A stretch of 64,000 nt of DNA from JBFAPK01 sp040676675 (GCF_040676675.1 NZ_JBFAPK010000047.1:1-64000), one strand, 5' to 3'. Shown: positions 43,557 to 52,577, counted from the first letter of the stretch. Notes: generated by a model not told the origin, from the letters alone. A program made the numbers and translations.

Positions 43557-44840
43557 GTGGCGGACTGGCTCGCGGCGCTCGACCGGCGTGCCGAACTGCG
43601 CGCCCGGGCGGGACTGACCCGGCGGCTGCGGCCGCGCGGTCCGGCCGACGTGGTGACGGACCTGGCCGGCAACGACTATCTCGGCCTGTCGCGGCATCCG
43701 GCCGTACTCGCCGCCGCCGAGAAGGCGCTGGCCGCGTACGGGCTGGGCGCCACCGGCTCCCGCCTGGTGCGCGGCTCGACCGACCTGCACGCCGAGCTGG
43801 AGACCGCCCTGGCGGAGTGGCTCGGTACGGCCCGGGCGCTCGTCTACTCCTCCGGCTACCTGGCCAACCTCGGCGCGGTACGGGCGCTGACGCGCCCGCG
43901 TACCCTGCTCGTCTCCGACGCGCACAACCACGCCTCCCTGATCGACGGTTGCCGGCTCTCCGGGGCCGAGACGGTGGTGACGCCGCACGCCGACGTGGCC
44001 GCGGTACGGTCCGCGCTGGCCGCGGCGCCGGGACGGCCGGCGGTGGTGGTGACCGAGTCCGTCTTCTCCGTCGACGGCGACCTGGCGCCCCTGGCCGAGC
44101 TGCACCGCGCGGCCCGCGAGCACGGCGCGTTGCTGCTGGTCGACGACGCGCACGCGCTCGGGGTGCTCGGGCCGGGCGGCGCGGGTGGCGTGGTCGCCGC
44201 CGGGCTGGCCGGCGAGCCGGACGTGGTGGTGACGGCGACGCTGTCGAAGGCGCTCGGCGGGGCCGGCGGGGTGGTCGCCGGGCCGGAGCAACTGGTGACG
44301 CACCTGGTGGACACCGGTCGTACCTTCGTCTACGACACGGCGCTGCCGCCGGCGGTCGCGGCGGGGGTGCTCGCCGCCGCCGGGCTCGCGCGCGCCGGCG
44401 ACGAACTGCGGGCCGAACTGGCCGCGCGGGCGGGTGCCGTGGTACGCCAGCTGGGGGCGGCCGGGCTGACGGTCTCCGCGCCGGCCGCCGGGGTGGTCTC
44501 GGTGACCGCGCCCGGCCCGGCGGCGGCGGTCGCCTGGGCGGCCGACTGCCTGGAGCGCGGGGTGGCCGTCGGCTGCTTCCGGCCGCCGTCGACCCCGGAC
44601 ACCCGCTCCCGGCTGCGGATCACCATCAACCTGGGCGTGCCGAGGCCGGAGTTCGACCGGGCGCTCGACGTGATCGCCGCCTGCGCGCCGACGCGGGGCG
44701 CGGTCGCGCCCGGCGAACCGGCGCCGCCAGCCGAACCGGCGGCGGTGGGGACGAACGCCGGACCGGCGGCGGTGGCGATGAACGCCCGACCGGCGGCCGC
44801 TGCGGCGAACCCCGGACCGGCGGCGGTGGTGGTGTCGTGA
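43557..44840 (+). CDS. bioF: 8-amino-7-oxononanoate synthase
   Basis: A 427-residue PLP enzyme condensing pimeloyl-ACP/CoA with alanine. The PLP Lys is in 'TATLSKALGG' near residue 231; 'LLLVDDAHALGVLGPGG' and 'SDAHNHASLIDGCRLS' carry the cofactor-contacting residues. GGAGG precedes the GTG at 43557. The last about 50 residues are an Ala/Pro repeat tail ('GPAAVAMNARPAAAAANPGP') with no counterpart in typical BioF, probably from repeat expansion. Its stop overlaps the bioD start. Confidence 0.92.
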   Translation: MADWLAALDRRAELRARAGLTRRLRPRGPADVVTDLAGNDYLGLSRHPAVLAAAEKALAAYGLGATGSRLVRGSTDLHAELETALAEWLGTARALVYSSGYLANLGAVRALTRPRTLLVSDAHNHASLIDGCRLSGAETVVTPHADVAAVRSALAAAPGRPAVVVTESVFSVDGDLAPLAELHRAAREHGALLLVDDAHALGVLGPGGAGGVVAAGLAGEPDVVVTATLSKALGGAGGVVAGPEQLVTHLVDTGRTFVYDTALPPAVAAGVLAAAGLARAGDELRAELAARAGAVVRQLGAAGLTVSAPAAGVVSVTAPGPAAAVAWAADCLERGVAVGCFRPPSTPDTRSRLRITINLGVPRPEFDRALDVIAACAPTRGAVAPGEPAPPAEPAAVGTNAGPAAVAMNARPAAAAANPGPAAVVVS

Positions 44841-45565
44841 GCGGCTCGCCGTGGCGCGGTCCGATCCTGGTGACCGGCACCGACACCGACGTGGGCAAGA
44901 CGATCGTCACCGCCGCGATCACCGCCGCAGCGCAGGCGGCCGGCCTGCGGGTCTGCGTGATCAAGCCCGGCCAGACCGGTACCGCCGACGGCGCGTCCGA
45001 CATCGACACCGTGACCCGGCTCGCGGCGCCGGCGAACACCCGTACGCTCGCCAGCTACCCGGATCCGCTGGCGCCCCTGGCGGCGGCGCGGGTGGCCGGG
45101 CTGGAGCCGCTGGAGCTGTACACGGCCGTCGACGCGGTACGCGAGGAGGCCGAGAAGCACGACCTGGTGCTGGTGGAGGGGGCCGGCGGGCTGCTCGTAC
45201 CGATGGGGCTGCGCCCCTCCGGCGAGCCCTGGACCGTCGCCGACCTCGCCGTGTCGCTCGGCGCCCCGGCGGTGGTGGTGAGCCGGGCCGGCCTGGGCAC
45301 CCTCAACCACACCGCGCTCACCCTGGAGGCGCTGGAGCGCCGGGCGGTACCGGCCGGGGTGGTGCTCGGCGCCTGGCCGGCGGAGCCGGAGCTGGTGCAC
45401 TGGGCCAACCTCACCGAACTGGTCCCGAACATGGTCGGCGCGCTGCCCGACGGGGCCGGCACCATGGAGCAGGGTGTCTTCCAGCGCTCCGCGCCGGGCT
45501 GGCTCACCCCGGCCCTGTACGGCGTGTTGGACGACTGGCGCACCTGGGCCGACGAGGTCAGCTGA
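44837..45565 (+). CDS. bioD: Dethiobiotin synthetase
   Basis: A 242-residue ATP-dependent enzyme closing the ureido ring of dethiobiotin. The P-loop is 'GTDTDVGKT' (residues 14-22), followed by 'KPGQTGTADG' and 'LVLVEGAGGLLVPMG'. GTG 44837 overlaps the bioF stop as GTGA. Complete and colinear with bioF. Confidence 0.93.
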   Translation: MSGSPWRGPILVTGTDTDVGKTIVTAAITAAAQAAGLRVCVIKPGQTGTADGASDIDTVTRLAAPANTRTLASYPDPLAPLAAARVAGLEPLELYTAVDAVREEAEKHDLVLVEGAGGLLVPMGLRPSGEPWTVADLAVSLGAPAVVVSRAGLGTLNHTALTLEALERRAVPAGVVLGAWPAEPELVHWANLTELVPNMVGALPDGAGTMEQGVFQRSAPGWLTPALYGVLDDWRTWADEVS

Positions 45566-45661
45566 GCGCCGGGGCGGCCAGCCCGCCGCCGGGGCGGTTC
45601 GGGTGGGTCCGTCGACGGGCGGCGGGAACCGGGTCGGCGGGCCGGGGGAGCCCCCCCGGTA

Positions 45662-45675
45662 CTGACTTTCGTCGG
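45662..45675. promoter_or_regulatory. Palindrome ctgactttcgtcgg before the histidine kinase gene
   Basis: Shares 13 of 14 bases with the perfect palindrome at 52578-52591 upstream of the ABC transporter operon. Candidate binding site of the response regulator. Confidence 0.6.
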
Positions 45676-45698
45676 TAACGGCGCCGGTCGGCCGGGCG

Positions 45699-45704
45699 TA
45701 GCCT
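45699..45704 (+). promoter_or_regulatory. -10 element of the histidine kinase gene, leaderless start
   Basis: TAGCCT followed by six bases and the GTG start, so transcription probably begins at the start codon; no RBS is present. Confidence 0.55.
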
Positions 45705-45710
45705 GGCCGG

Positions 45711-47498
45711 GTGTTTTCCCTGCCCACCACCGTGCGCGGGCGGGCCGGATGGACCGACGCGCTGCTCTGGGCGGCGCTCTCCGCACCGGTCGCCTGGGCG
45801 CTGCTCACCCCGCCGTGGGAACGCCACGCCGCCGCCCGGCTGGTCGGGTCGCTGCTGGTGCTGGCGGTGGCGGTGCTGGCGAGCCGCCGGCAGCCGCTCG
45901 TGTCGCTGCTGCTGGTCGTGCTCCCGACCTTGGTCGACGGCAACTTCGCCTTCGGTATCCCGGTGATGAGTTACCTGCTCGGGCTGCGGATGGCGCGGGC
46001 CTGGCCGGCGGCGCTCGCGTTCGCCACGATCGCGCTCGGCGGTTCGGTGATCAATTTCGGGCTGCTCGGTACCGGTGCGGCCACCTGGTTCCTGCTCGCC
46101 ACCACGCTGCTCTTCGCCGGCGTCTTCCCGTGGCTGGTGGGGCGCTACCGACGCCAGCACCGCGAGCTGATGCTGGCCGGCTGGGAGCAGGCGGAGCTGC
46201 TGGAACGCGAGCAGCGGGGCGCGGCGGAGCGGATCCGGATGCGGGAGCGGGCCCGGATCGCCCAGGACATGCACGACTCGCTCGGGCACGACCTGAGCCT
46301 GCTCGCCCTGCGCGCCGCCGCGCTGGAGCTGGCGCCGGACCTCGACGAGCGGCACCGGCGGGCCGCGGGCGAGCTGCGGGCCAGCGTGGCGGCGGCCACC
46401 GAGCGGCTGCGGGAGATCATCGGGGTGCTCCGGGAGGACGCCGAGCCGGCGCCGACCGGCCCGGTGGCGGAGAGCGTCGCCGACCTGGTCGAGCGGGCCA
46501 GGGAGGCCGGCCTGCCGGTCCGGCTGCGCGAGGGGGGACCGGAGCCGGCCGCGACCGGGTCCGGGGACCGGGCCGCGACCGGGATCGCGGACGCCGGCGC
46601 GCCCGGGTCCGCGCCGGTCGGGCCGGCGATGGTACGGGGTGCCGCGTACCGGGTGGTGCAGGAGGCGCTGACCAACGCCGCCCGGTACGCCCCGGGCGCC
46701 GCGGTCACCGTCCGGTTGGAGCACGCGGCGCGGTGGACCCGGGTACGGGTCGTCAACGCGCGGCCGTCCGCCGGAGGCAGCGCCCTGGCCGGCCCCGGCG
46801 CGTCGGCCGGCGAAGCTGCCCCGGGCGCCGCTGCCGTGCGCGTGGGCGCCGCTGCCGTGGCCGTGGGCGCCTCGGGCGGCGGTACCGGGTCGGGCCTGCT
46901 CGGCCTGCGGGAACGGGTCCGGCTCGTCGGCGGCACCCTGCGCGCCGGGCCGCGCGACGGCGGATTCGAGGTGCTCGCGTACCTGCCGCACGAGCGGGCG
47001 GCGGCCGGTTCCGCCGACGCCGGACCGGTGGCCGGGGGAGCCGTCGCGCCGGCCGGAGACGGTACGGTGCACGCCGGTCCCCGGTCGGCTGTCCGGTTGC
47101 GGGCCGCCCGGCAACGGGTACGGCGCAGCCTCCTGCTCGCGGTCGCGGCGCCGGTGGCCATCGCCGCCGCGCTCTGCCTGGCGTACTACCCGTTCGCCAC
47201 GCTCCACACGGTCCTGCCGGACGAGGCGTACCAGCGGCTGCGGGTCGGGCAGCAGCGGGCCGAGCTGGCGCACCTGCTGCCGGCCCGGCAGGTACGCCAG
47301 CCGGACGACGCCACGCCGCCGGCGCCGGCGGGCACGGTCTGCGAGTTCTACACCGACGGCAACTTCCCGCTGGCCCTCGCCTCGTACCGGCTCTGCTTCG
47401 CCGACGGGCGGCTGGTCGCGAAGGACCGCCTGTCGGGCGAGGCGGCCGGGCGGGAACGCGTCGACGTGCCGCCCGGGGCGGGGGAGGCAGCGCGGTGA
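45711..47498 (+). CDS. NarL-type sensor histidine kinase with extra C-terminal exported domain
   Basis: A 595-residue kinase. Four to five N-terminal membrane segments (about 12-145), then a HisKA_3 domain with the phospho-His in 'DMHDSLGHDLSLL' near 188 and a HATPase domain ending 'GLLGLRERVRLVGGTLRAGP'. Unusually the protein continues: a linker, another membrane segment (about 473-492) and an about 100-residue domain with two Cys ('AGTVCEFYTDG', 'YRLCFADGRLV'), which resembles SmpA/OmlA-like small repeats and would face outside. The response regulator gene overlaps its stop by four bases. Confidence 0.88.
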   Translation: MFSLPTTVRGRAGWTDALLWAALSAPVAWALLTPPWERHAAARLVGSLLVLAVAVLASRRQPLVSLLLVVLPTLVDGNFAFGIPVMSYLLGLRMARAWPAALAFATIALGGSVINFGLLGTGAATWFLLATTLLFAGVFPWLVGRYRRQHRELMLAGWEQAELLEREQRGAAERIRMRERARIAQDMHDSLGHDLSLLALRAAALELAPDLDERHRRAAGELRASVAAATERLREIIGVLREDAEPAPTGPVAESVADLVERAREAGLPVRLREGGPEPAATGSGDRAATGIADAGAPGSAPVGPAMVRGAAYRVVQEALTNAARYAPGAAVTVRLEHAARWTRVRVVNARPSAGGSALAGPGASAGEAAPGAAAVRVGAAAVAVGASGGGTGSGLLGLRERVRLVGGTLRAGPRDGGFEVLAYLPHERAAAGSADAGPVAGGAVAPAGDGTVHAGPRSAVRLRAARQRVRRSLLLAVAAPVAIAAALCLAYYPFATLHTVLPDEAYQRLRVGQQRAELAHLLPARQVRQPDDATPPAPAGTVCEFYTDGNFPLALASYRLCFADGRLVAKDRLSGEAAGRERVDVPPGAGEAAR

Positions 47499-48145
47499 TC
47501 CCGGTGCTGCTCGCCGACGACGAGGCGATGATCCGGGCCGGGGTGGGCGCGATTCTCGCCACCGACCCGGAGATCGAGGTGGTGGCGGAGGCGGCCGACG
47601 GTCACGCCGCGGTCGAGCTGGTCCGGGCGCACCGCCCACGGGTGGCGCTGCTGGACATCCGGATGCCGCGGCTGGACGGGCTGGCGGCCGGCGCGCAGAT
47701 CCGGCGGCTGGTACCGGAGACGGCGGTGGTCATGCTCACCACCTTCGGCGAGGACGACTACATCGCCCGCGCGCTCGGCGAGGGAGCCAGCGGGTTCCTG
47801 CTGAAGTCCGGCGACCCGCGCGAGCTGATCGCCGGGGTGCGGGCGGTGGCGGACGGCGCCGCGTACCTGTCGCCGCGGGTGGCCCGGCGGGTGATCGCGC
47901 TCGGCGGGGAGCGGCTGGGCCGGCGGCCGGCGGCCCGGGAGCGGGTCGACGTCCTCTCCGAGCGGGAGCGCGAGGTGCTGGCGCTGGTGGGCGGGGGACT
48001 GTCCAACGCGGAGATCGCCCGGCGGCTCTTCCTGGTGGAGGGGACGGTGAAGGGCTACCTCAGCTCGATCTTCCTGCGGTTGGGGGTACGCAACCGGGTG
48101 CAGGCGGCGATCGTCGCGTACGAGGCGGGGCTGGTGGACGGGTAA
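47495..48145 (+). CDS. NarL/LuxR-type response regulator
   Basis: A 216-residue response regulator: receiver domain with the phospho-Asp in 'ALLDIRMPRLDG' near residue 55, and a LuxR HTH at about 150-210 ('LSEREREVLALVGGGLSNAE', 'EGTVKGYLSSIFLRLGVRNR'). GTG 47495 overlaps the kinase stop. Likely targets are the kinase's own promoter and the ABC operon at 52487, which share a palindrome. Confidence 0.93.
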   Translation: MIPVLLADDEAMIRAGVGAILATDPEIEVVAEAADGHAAVELVRAHRPRVALLDIRMPRLDGLAAGAQIRRLVPETAVVMLTTFGEDDYIARALGEGASGFLLKSGDPRELIAGVRAVADGAAYLSPRVARRVIALGGERLGRRPAARERVDVLSEREREVLALVGGGLSNAEIARRLFLVEGTVKGYLSSIFLRLGVRNRVQAAIVAYEAGLVDG

Positions 48146-48200
48146 CCACGGGGGGCGGCGGGCGCCTGGTACGGGCGCCCACCGCCGGTCCGGTTCCGCC

Positions 48201-48785
48201 TCAGGACCGGGTCTTGTCGAGCAGGTCGAGGATGTCGGCGGTGGTACCGGTCTCGCCCAGCCTCGGGAAGATCCTCTCGACGCTGTTGCGGTGGGCGTCG
48301 GCGTCGAGGTCGGTCATCGCGTCGGTGGCCAGCGTGACGTGGTAGCCGTGCTCGTGGGCGGCGCGGGCGGTGGACTCGACCCCGATGCTGGTCGCCACCC
48401 CGGTCAGCACGATCTGGGTGACGCCACGGCGGCGCAGGTGCAGGTCCAGGTCGGTGCCGTAGAAGGCGGACCAGTTGCGCTTGGTCACCAGGATGTCCTC
48501 CGGATGCCCGGCCAGCTCGTCGGCGAGCCGGTCCCAGCCGGCGGGCCGGGCTCCGGAGGGGCGGGACGCCTCGGTGCGCCCGGGTACGGCGTCGGCGCCG
48601 TCGGGGGCGCCGGTGACCCGGACCAGGACCACCGGCAGACCGTGGCCGCGGAAGGCGTCGGCGAGCCGTACCGTGCGGGCGAGCACGTCGGCGGTCGGGT
48701 ACGGGGTGCCGGGCGCGGCCAGTATGCCGTTCTGCAGGTCGATGACGACCAGCGCGGTCCTGGGGTCGAGCGTGGTGATCGGCAT
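48201..48785 (-). CDS. Isochorismatase-fold hydrolase without the catalytic Cys
   Basis: A 194-residue isochorismatase-superfamily protein with Asp in 'LVVIDLQNG' (D16) and Lys in 'ILVTKRNWSAF'. The nucleophile position reads 'GVATSIGVESTA', Gly instead of Cys, as in the gene at 23918-24505. ATG 48785 is chosen; the frame remains open upstream but overlaps the MarR promoter side. It is downstream of and on the same strand as the MarR regulator gene, which probably controls it. Confidence 0.8.
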   Translation of the reverse strand: MPITTLDPRTALVVIDLQNGILAAPGTPYPTADVLARTVRLADAFRGHGLPVVLVRVTGAPDGADAVPGRTEASRPSGARPAGWDRLADELAGHPEDILVTKRNWSAFYGTDLDLHLRRRGVTQIVLTGVATSIGVESTARAAHEHGYHVTLATDAMTDLDADAHRNSVERIFPRLGETGTTADILDLLDKTRS

Positions 48786-48875
48786 GAGGGGTGTCCCTTT
48801 CGTGCGGTTGGATCGGTCCGGCCGCGGCGGGCCGGCCGAGTTGGCGGAGCGAGCGGTCGGCCAGGGTGACACGGG

Positions 48876-49316
48876 TCATGACTGCGCCACCGCGTCCAGC
48901 AGCGCCATCGCCTCGATGATCGTGCGCAGCTCCGCCTCGTCGTACCGCTCCTGCAGCGACCGGGCCAACCACACCTCGCGGGCCCGCCGGTCGTCCAGCC
49001 GGCGCTCGCGCCCCAGCTCGGTCAGGGAGACCAGCTGCCGCCGGCCGTCCTGCGGATCGCGGTGCCGTTCCACCAGCCCGGCCTGCTCCAACACGCCGAC
49101 GATGGTCGCCATGGACTGCGGCCTGACCCGCTCGGCGGCGGCCAGCTCGCTGGCCGAGGCCGGGCCGTGCTTGGCGAGCCGGGTCAGCACCGAGGCCTGG
49201 CCGGCGCTCAGGTCCTCCGGCCCGGCCAGCTCCCTGAGCCGCCGGATCAGCCGGCTGACCACCACCCAGGTGTCACCGGCCGCCTGCGCCGCCGACGCCG
49301 AGATGATCTCACTCAT
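48876..49316 (-). CDS. MarR-family regulator
   Basis: A 146-residue winged-helix regulator ('LSAGQASVLTRLAKHGPASA', 'SMATIVGVLEQAGLVERHRD', 'DGRRQLVSLTELG'). MarR proteins repress their own operon and respond to small, often phenolic, ligands. Two palindromes just upstream are candidate operators. The isochorismatase-like gene 90 bases downstream is likely co-regulated. Confidence 0.9.
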   Translation of the reverse strand: MSEIISASAAQAAGDTWVVVSRLIRRLRELAGPEDLSAGQASVLTRLAKHGPASASELAAAERVRPQSMATIVGVLEQAGLVERHRDPQDGRRQLVSLTELGRERRLDDRRAREVWLARSLQERYDEAELRTIIEAMALLDAVAQS

Positions 49317-49341
49317 CGGCCACCTCCCCGGTAGAAATAGT

Positions 49342-49385
49342 CAGTCCGGACTGCTCACCTAAAACTTAGCAGTCCAGGCTGGCTA
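49342..49385. promoter_or_regulatory. Two palindromes upstream of the marR gene
   Basis: cagtccggactg (49342-49353, perfect) and tagcagtccaggctggcta (49367-49385, imperfect) share the agtcc half-site. Placement in the promoter suggests autoregulation. Confidence 0.6.
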
Positions 49386-49430
49386 TCTTGTCCCCGAGGG
49401 CGGTCCCGAGGGGCGATTTCGGGGGGGTGG

Positions 49431-49463
49431 CCGGGTGGGGCGCCGGGCCGGCGCCCCACCCGG
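49431..49463 (-). terminator. Terminator of the ABC operon
   Basis: A perfect 14-bp stem (49431-49444 with 49450-49463) and a 5-base loop, eight bases beyond the permease stop on the minus strand. Confidence 0.75.
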
Positions 49464-49471
49464 GACCAAGA

Positions 49472-50287
49472 TCAGGCGTCGCGGCGGCGCAGCACCGCGT
49501 GGCCGGCGCCCAGCGCGACCGCCGCCCAGCCGGCGAGCAGCGCCAGCCCGACCGGGGCCGGGTACGTGTCGCCGTCGCCGCGCATGAAGTGCCCGCCGGC
49601 CACTCCCGGCAGCGCGTCGACGAACCGTCGCACCATCTCCAGGTCGAGCAGCCCCAGCATGGCCGGTACCACCGAGAGCAGCAGGAAGACCGTGATCAGG
49701 GCGCCGACCGCGCCCCGCAGCGCCGCGCCGACGCCGAGCGCGAAGACGCCGATCAGGGCCGAGTACGCGCCGACGGCGAGCACGTCACCGGCGGCCTCGG
49801 CCGGGTCGAGGCGCCCCCACTCGCCGAGCACCGGGTCGGCCACCGCGATCCCGAGCACCCCGAGCAGCAGCCCGGCGACGAACGAGACGCCCGCCACCAG
49901 GGTGGCCTTCGCCAGCAGCAGCCGCCCCCGGGACGGTACGCACTGCAGCGTGGTCCGGATCGTGCCGGCCGAGTACTCGCCGGCCAGTACCAGCACCGCC
50001 AGCGCGATGATCGCGTACTGGGCCAGCTCGAAGGCGCCGATCGCGGAGCCGCCGACCGCGACGATTCCCTGGTCGTCGGCGGGGTCGGCGTTGGTGTTGC
50101 CGTTCGCCGTGTAGATCGCCAACTGGCCGGCGGCGGCCGCCATCAGTACGGCGCTGGCGAGCAGGCTCCACCAGGTCGACCGTACCGACCAGAGCTTGGT
50201 CCACTCGCCGACGATCGCCCCGGGCAGGCCCCCGTCGCCGGACCGCCGAGCGGTGTCGGGCGAGCGGTGCGCGGTGGTGGCGGTCAC
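49472..50287 (-). CDS. ABC exporter permease
   Basis: A 271-residue ABC-2-type permease with about six membrane segments ('STWWSLLASAVLMAAAAGQL', 'YAIIALAVLVLAGEYSAGTI', 'FVAGLLLGVLGIAVADP'). The 'GEYSAGTIRTTL' block is characteristic of actinomycete ABC-2 permeases. GTG 50287 overlaps the stop of the hydrolase gene. Works with the ATPase at 51558-52487. Confidence 0.87.
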   Translation of the reverse strand: MTATTAHRSPDTARRSGDGGLPGAIVGEWTKLWSVRSTWWSLLASAVLMAAAAGQLAIYTANGNTNADPADDQGIVAVGGSAIGAFELAQYAIIALAVLVLAGEYSAGTIRTTLQCVPSRGRLLLAKATLVAGVSFVAGLLLGVLGIAVADPVLGEWGRLDPAEAAGDVLAVGAYSALIGVFALGVGAALRGAVGALITVFLLLSVVPAMLGLLDLEMVRRFVDALPGVAGGHFMRGDGDTYPAPVGLALLAGWAAVALGAGHAVLRRRDA

Positions 50288-51558
50288 GACGCCGCGCCTT
50301 CGCCGGGGGCCGGCGTCCGGAACCGGACCTCGGGGTAGGCGGCGCTCGGACCGTCGAGCAGCGGGCCGGGCCGGCCGCGCAGCTGCCGGTCGAACAGCGC
50401 CCGGACGTACTCGCGGGTGATCAGCAGTTGCCGGTCGGCCGGGATGGCGCCCGGGTCCAGGCCGAGCTGCGCGCCGAGCACCGGCCGGTCGGTGAAGGAC
50501 ATGTGTCCCGCGTCGGGCACCTGGAGCCAGCGTTTCCAGCCGGCCAGGTTCGCCCAGGTCCGCGACCAGCTCGGATCCTCGGCGGGGTCCTCGTGCTCCA
50601 CTGAGCCGATCATCAGGAACGGCCGGTCGACCGCGCCGGCGGGAAGCTCGGTGAAGAACGTGCCGTCCAGGTTCGCCCCGGCGTCGACGCGCCGGTCGGT
50701 CACCATCGTCTCGGCCGCGCTCGCGCCGCCGATCGAGTGCCCGGCCATGCCGATGCGTCCCGCGTCGACGAACCGGGCGCCGGCCCAGACCGGACGGAAC
50801 CGTGCCCCGGCCGCCGCCGAGCCCGCACCGGCGTCCGCGCCGCGAGCCGGTCGCGCCGGCCCAGCCGCCGGGCCGAGCAGCCGGTCGAGCAGGAACGAGA
50901 CGTCGGCCGCGCGCCCCCGTACCACCCGCGCGGCCACGCCCGGCCCCCACTGGTCGCAGGCGAGGCAGGTGGCCACCCGGCCGTCCGGGAACTCGACCCC
51001 GCGCGCCTCGTACGGGTGGTCGACACCGGCCACCACGTACCCGTGGCTGGCCAGCTCCTCCGCGAGCCCGGTGAGTGACTCGCGGCTCAGGCTGAAGCCG
51101 GGGGAGAGGACCACCAGCGGCCAGCCGCCCGGGGTGGGGCGTACCGGCACGTCCCGGCGGGCGTTGGTGCGCACCGTGGTCAGCACGTCGGCCGCGAGCG
51201 GCAACCCCTCCGCCTCGACGATCCGGGCCGAGACCGCCGCGGTGGTGTAGGGCGCCGGTGGCCCGTCCGCGGCCAGCGCCGGGTACCAGATCGAGACCAT
51301 CAGCTCCCGCCGCAGCTCGGGCCGCCACGGGTCGGGCCGGGCGTCGTCCACGAGGTGCAGCCAGGTCGTGCCGACCGGGTAGCGGCCGGTCGGTGCCGGC
51401 AGCACCAACGCGGGCGGGGCCGCGGCGGCGCGGGGACGTCCGGCCGCGGCCAGCGGCGCCGGGGCGGCCGTGGCGGCGAGCACCGGGACGGCCAGCAGCG
51501 CGGTCGCGAGCAGGAACGGCACCCGGGCCCGCCGGGTGATCCGGTGGCGGTCGCCCAT
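50284..51558 (-). CDS. Secreted PAF-acetylhydrolase-like alpha/beta hydrolase
   Basis: A 424-residue exported esterase/lipase. A signal peptide ('FLLATALLAVPVLAATAAPA') precedes an alpha/beta hydrolase similar to platelet-activating-factor acetylhydrolase. The nucleophile elbow is 'AGHSIGGASAAE' near residue 275; 'GWPLVVLSPGFSLS' carries the oxyanion region and 'SVEHEDP...GHMSFTD' supplies a likely His. It is embedded between the ATPase and permease genes of an ABC exporter with one- and four-base overlaps, so expression is coupled. Confidence 0.83.
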   Translation of the reverse strand: MGDRHRITRRARVPFLLATALLAVPVLAATAAPAPLAAAGRPRAAAAPPALVLPAPTGRYPVGTTWLHLVDDARPDPWRPELRRELMVSIWYPALAADGPPAPYTTAAVSARIVEAEGLPLAADVLTTVRTNARRDVPVRPTPGGWPLVVLSPGFSLSRESLTGLAEELASHGYVVAGVDHPYEARGVEFPDGRVATCLACDQWGPGVAARVVRGRAADVSFLLDRLLGPAAGPARPARGADAGAGSAAAGARFRPVWAGARFVDAGRIGMAGHSIGGASAAETMVTDRRVDAGANLDGTFFTELPAGAVDRPFLMIGSVEHEDPAEDPSWSRTWANLAGWKRWLQVPDAGHMSFTDRPVLGAQLGLDPGAIPADRQLLITREYVRALFDRQLRGRPGPLLDGPSAAYPEVRFRTPAPGEGAAS

Positions 51559-52487
51559 CAGGCCACCTCCGCCGGGTACGCGACGCTGCCGGCGGTCAGC
51601 TCCAGGTACGCCTGTTCCAGCGACGCCGTGCGCGGGCTCAGCTCGTGCAGCGGTACGCCCAACTCGTGGGCGAGGTCGCCGACCTGCTCCACGGTCGCGC
51701 CGGTGACGGTCAACTCCGTCGGGTTCCGCTCCGCGTCGCCCGGCTCGACCGTCCAGGACCGGGCGCGTAGCCGTTGCGCCAGCGCGGCCAGCCCGGTCGG
51801 CTGCGGGCTGCGCACCCGTACCGCCGTCCGGGAGCTGCCGGCGAGCACCTCGGCGATCGGGGCGTCCGCGAGCAGCCGGCCCCGGCCGATCACCACGAGC
51901 CGGTCGGCGGTGAGCTGCATCTCGCTCATGAGGTGGCTGGAGACGAAGACGGTACGGCCCTGCGCGGCCAGCGAGCGCATCAGCTCGCGTACCCAGCGCA
52001 CCCCGTCCGGGTCGAGGCCGTTGACCGGCTCGTCGAAGATCAGCACCCCCGGGTCGCCGAGCAGGGCGGCCGCGATGCCGAGCCGCTGGCTCATGCCGAG
52101 CGAGAAGGTGCCGGCGCGTTTCCCGGCCACCTCGCCCAGCCCGACGGCGTCCAGCACCTCGACCACCCGTCGGTCCGGGATCCCGTTGCTGCGGGCCATC
52201 GCCCGCAGGTGGGCGCCGGCGCTGCGGCCCGGGTGCACCGCCCGCGCGTCGAGCAGCGCGCCGACCTCGCGGAGCGGATGGCGCAGCGTCCGGTACGCCC
52301 GCCCGGCGACGAGCGCCCGCCCGGCGTCGGGGCGGTCCAGTCCGAGGACCATCCGCATGGTGGTGGACTTGCCGGCACCGTTGGGGCCGAGGAAGCCGGT
52401 GACCCGGCCGGGCGCGATCTCCAGCGTCAGGTCGTCGACGGCGGTCAGCGCGCCGAAGCGTTTGGTCAGGCCGCGTAACGTGATCAT
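51558..52487 (-). CDS. ABC exporter ATP-binding protein
   Basis: A 309-residue ABC ATPase of the drug/lipid-export class. Walker A 'GPNGAGKST' at residues 34-42, signature 'FSLGMSQRLG' and Walker B 'VLIFDEPVNGLD', with a C-terminal regulatory extension. First gene of the operon with the hydrolase and permease. The palindrome at 52578 and a -10-like TACCGT (minus strand, 52525-52530) lie upstream. Confidence 0.92.
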   Translation of the reverse strand: MITLRGLTKRFGALTAVDDLTLEIAPGRVTGFLGPNGAGKSTTMRMVLGLDRPDAGRALVAGRAYRTLRHPLREVGALLDARAVHPGRSAGAHLRAMARSNGIPDRRVVEVLDAVGLGEVAGKRAGTFSLGMSQRLGIAAALLGDPGVLIFDEPVNGLDPDGVRWVRELMRSLAAQGRTVFVSSHLMSEMQLTADRLVVIGRGRLLADAPIAEVLAGSSRTAVRVRSPQPTGLAALAQRLRARSWTVEPGDAERNPTELTVTGATVEQVGDLAHELGVPLHELSPRTASLEQAYLELTAGSVAYPAEVA

Positions 52488-52577
52488 GAAGCCTCCCTGG
52501 GGATTCCCCCGTCGTGGTGCGTCGACGGTAGGAATCCGGACCGGGGTGGCGCAGGGCCCGATGGCCGGGTCGGGCGG

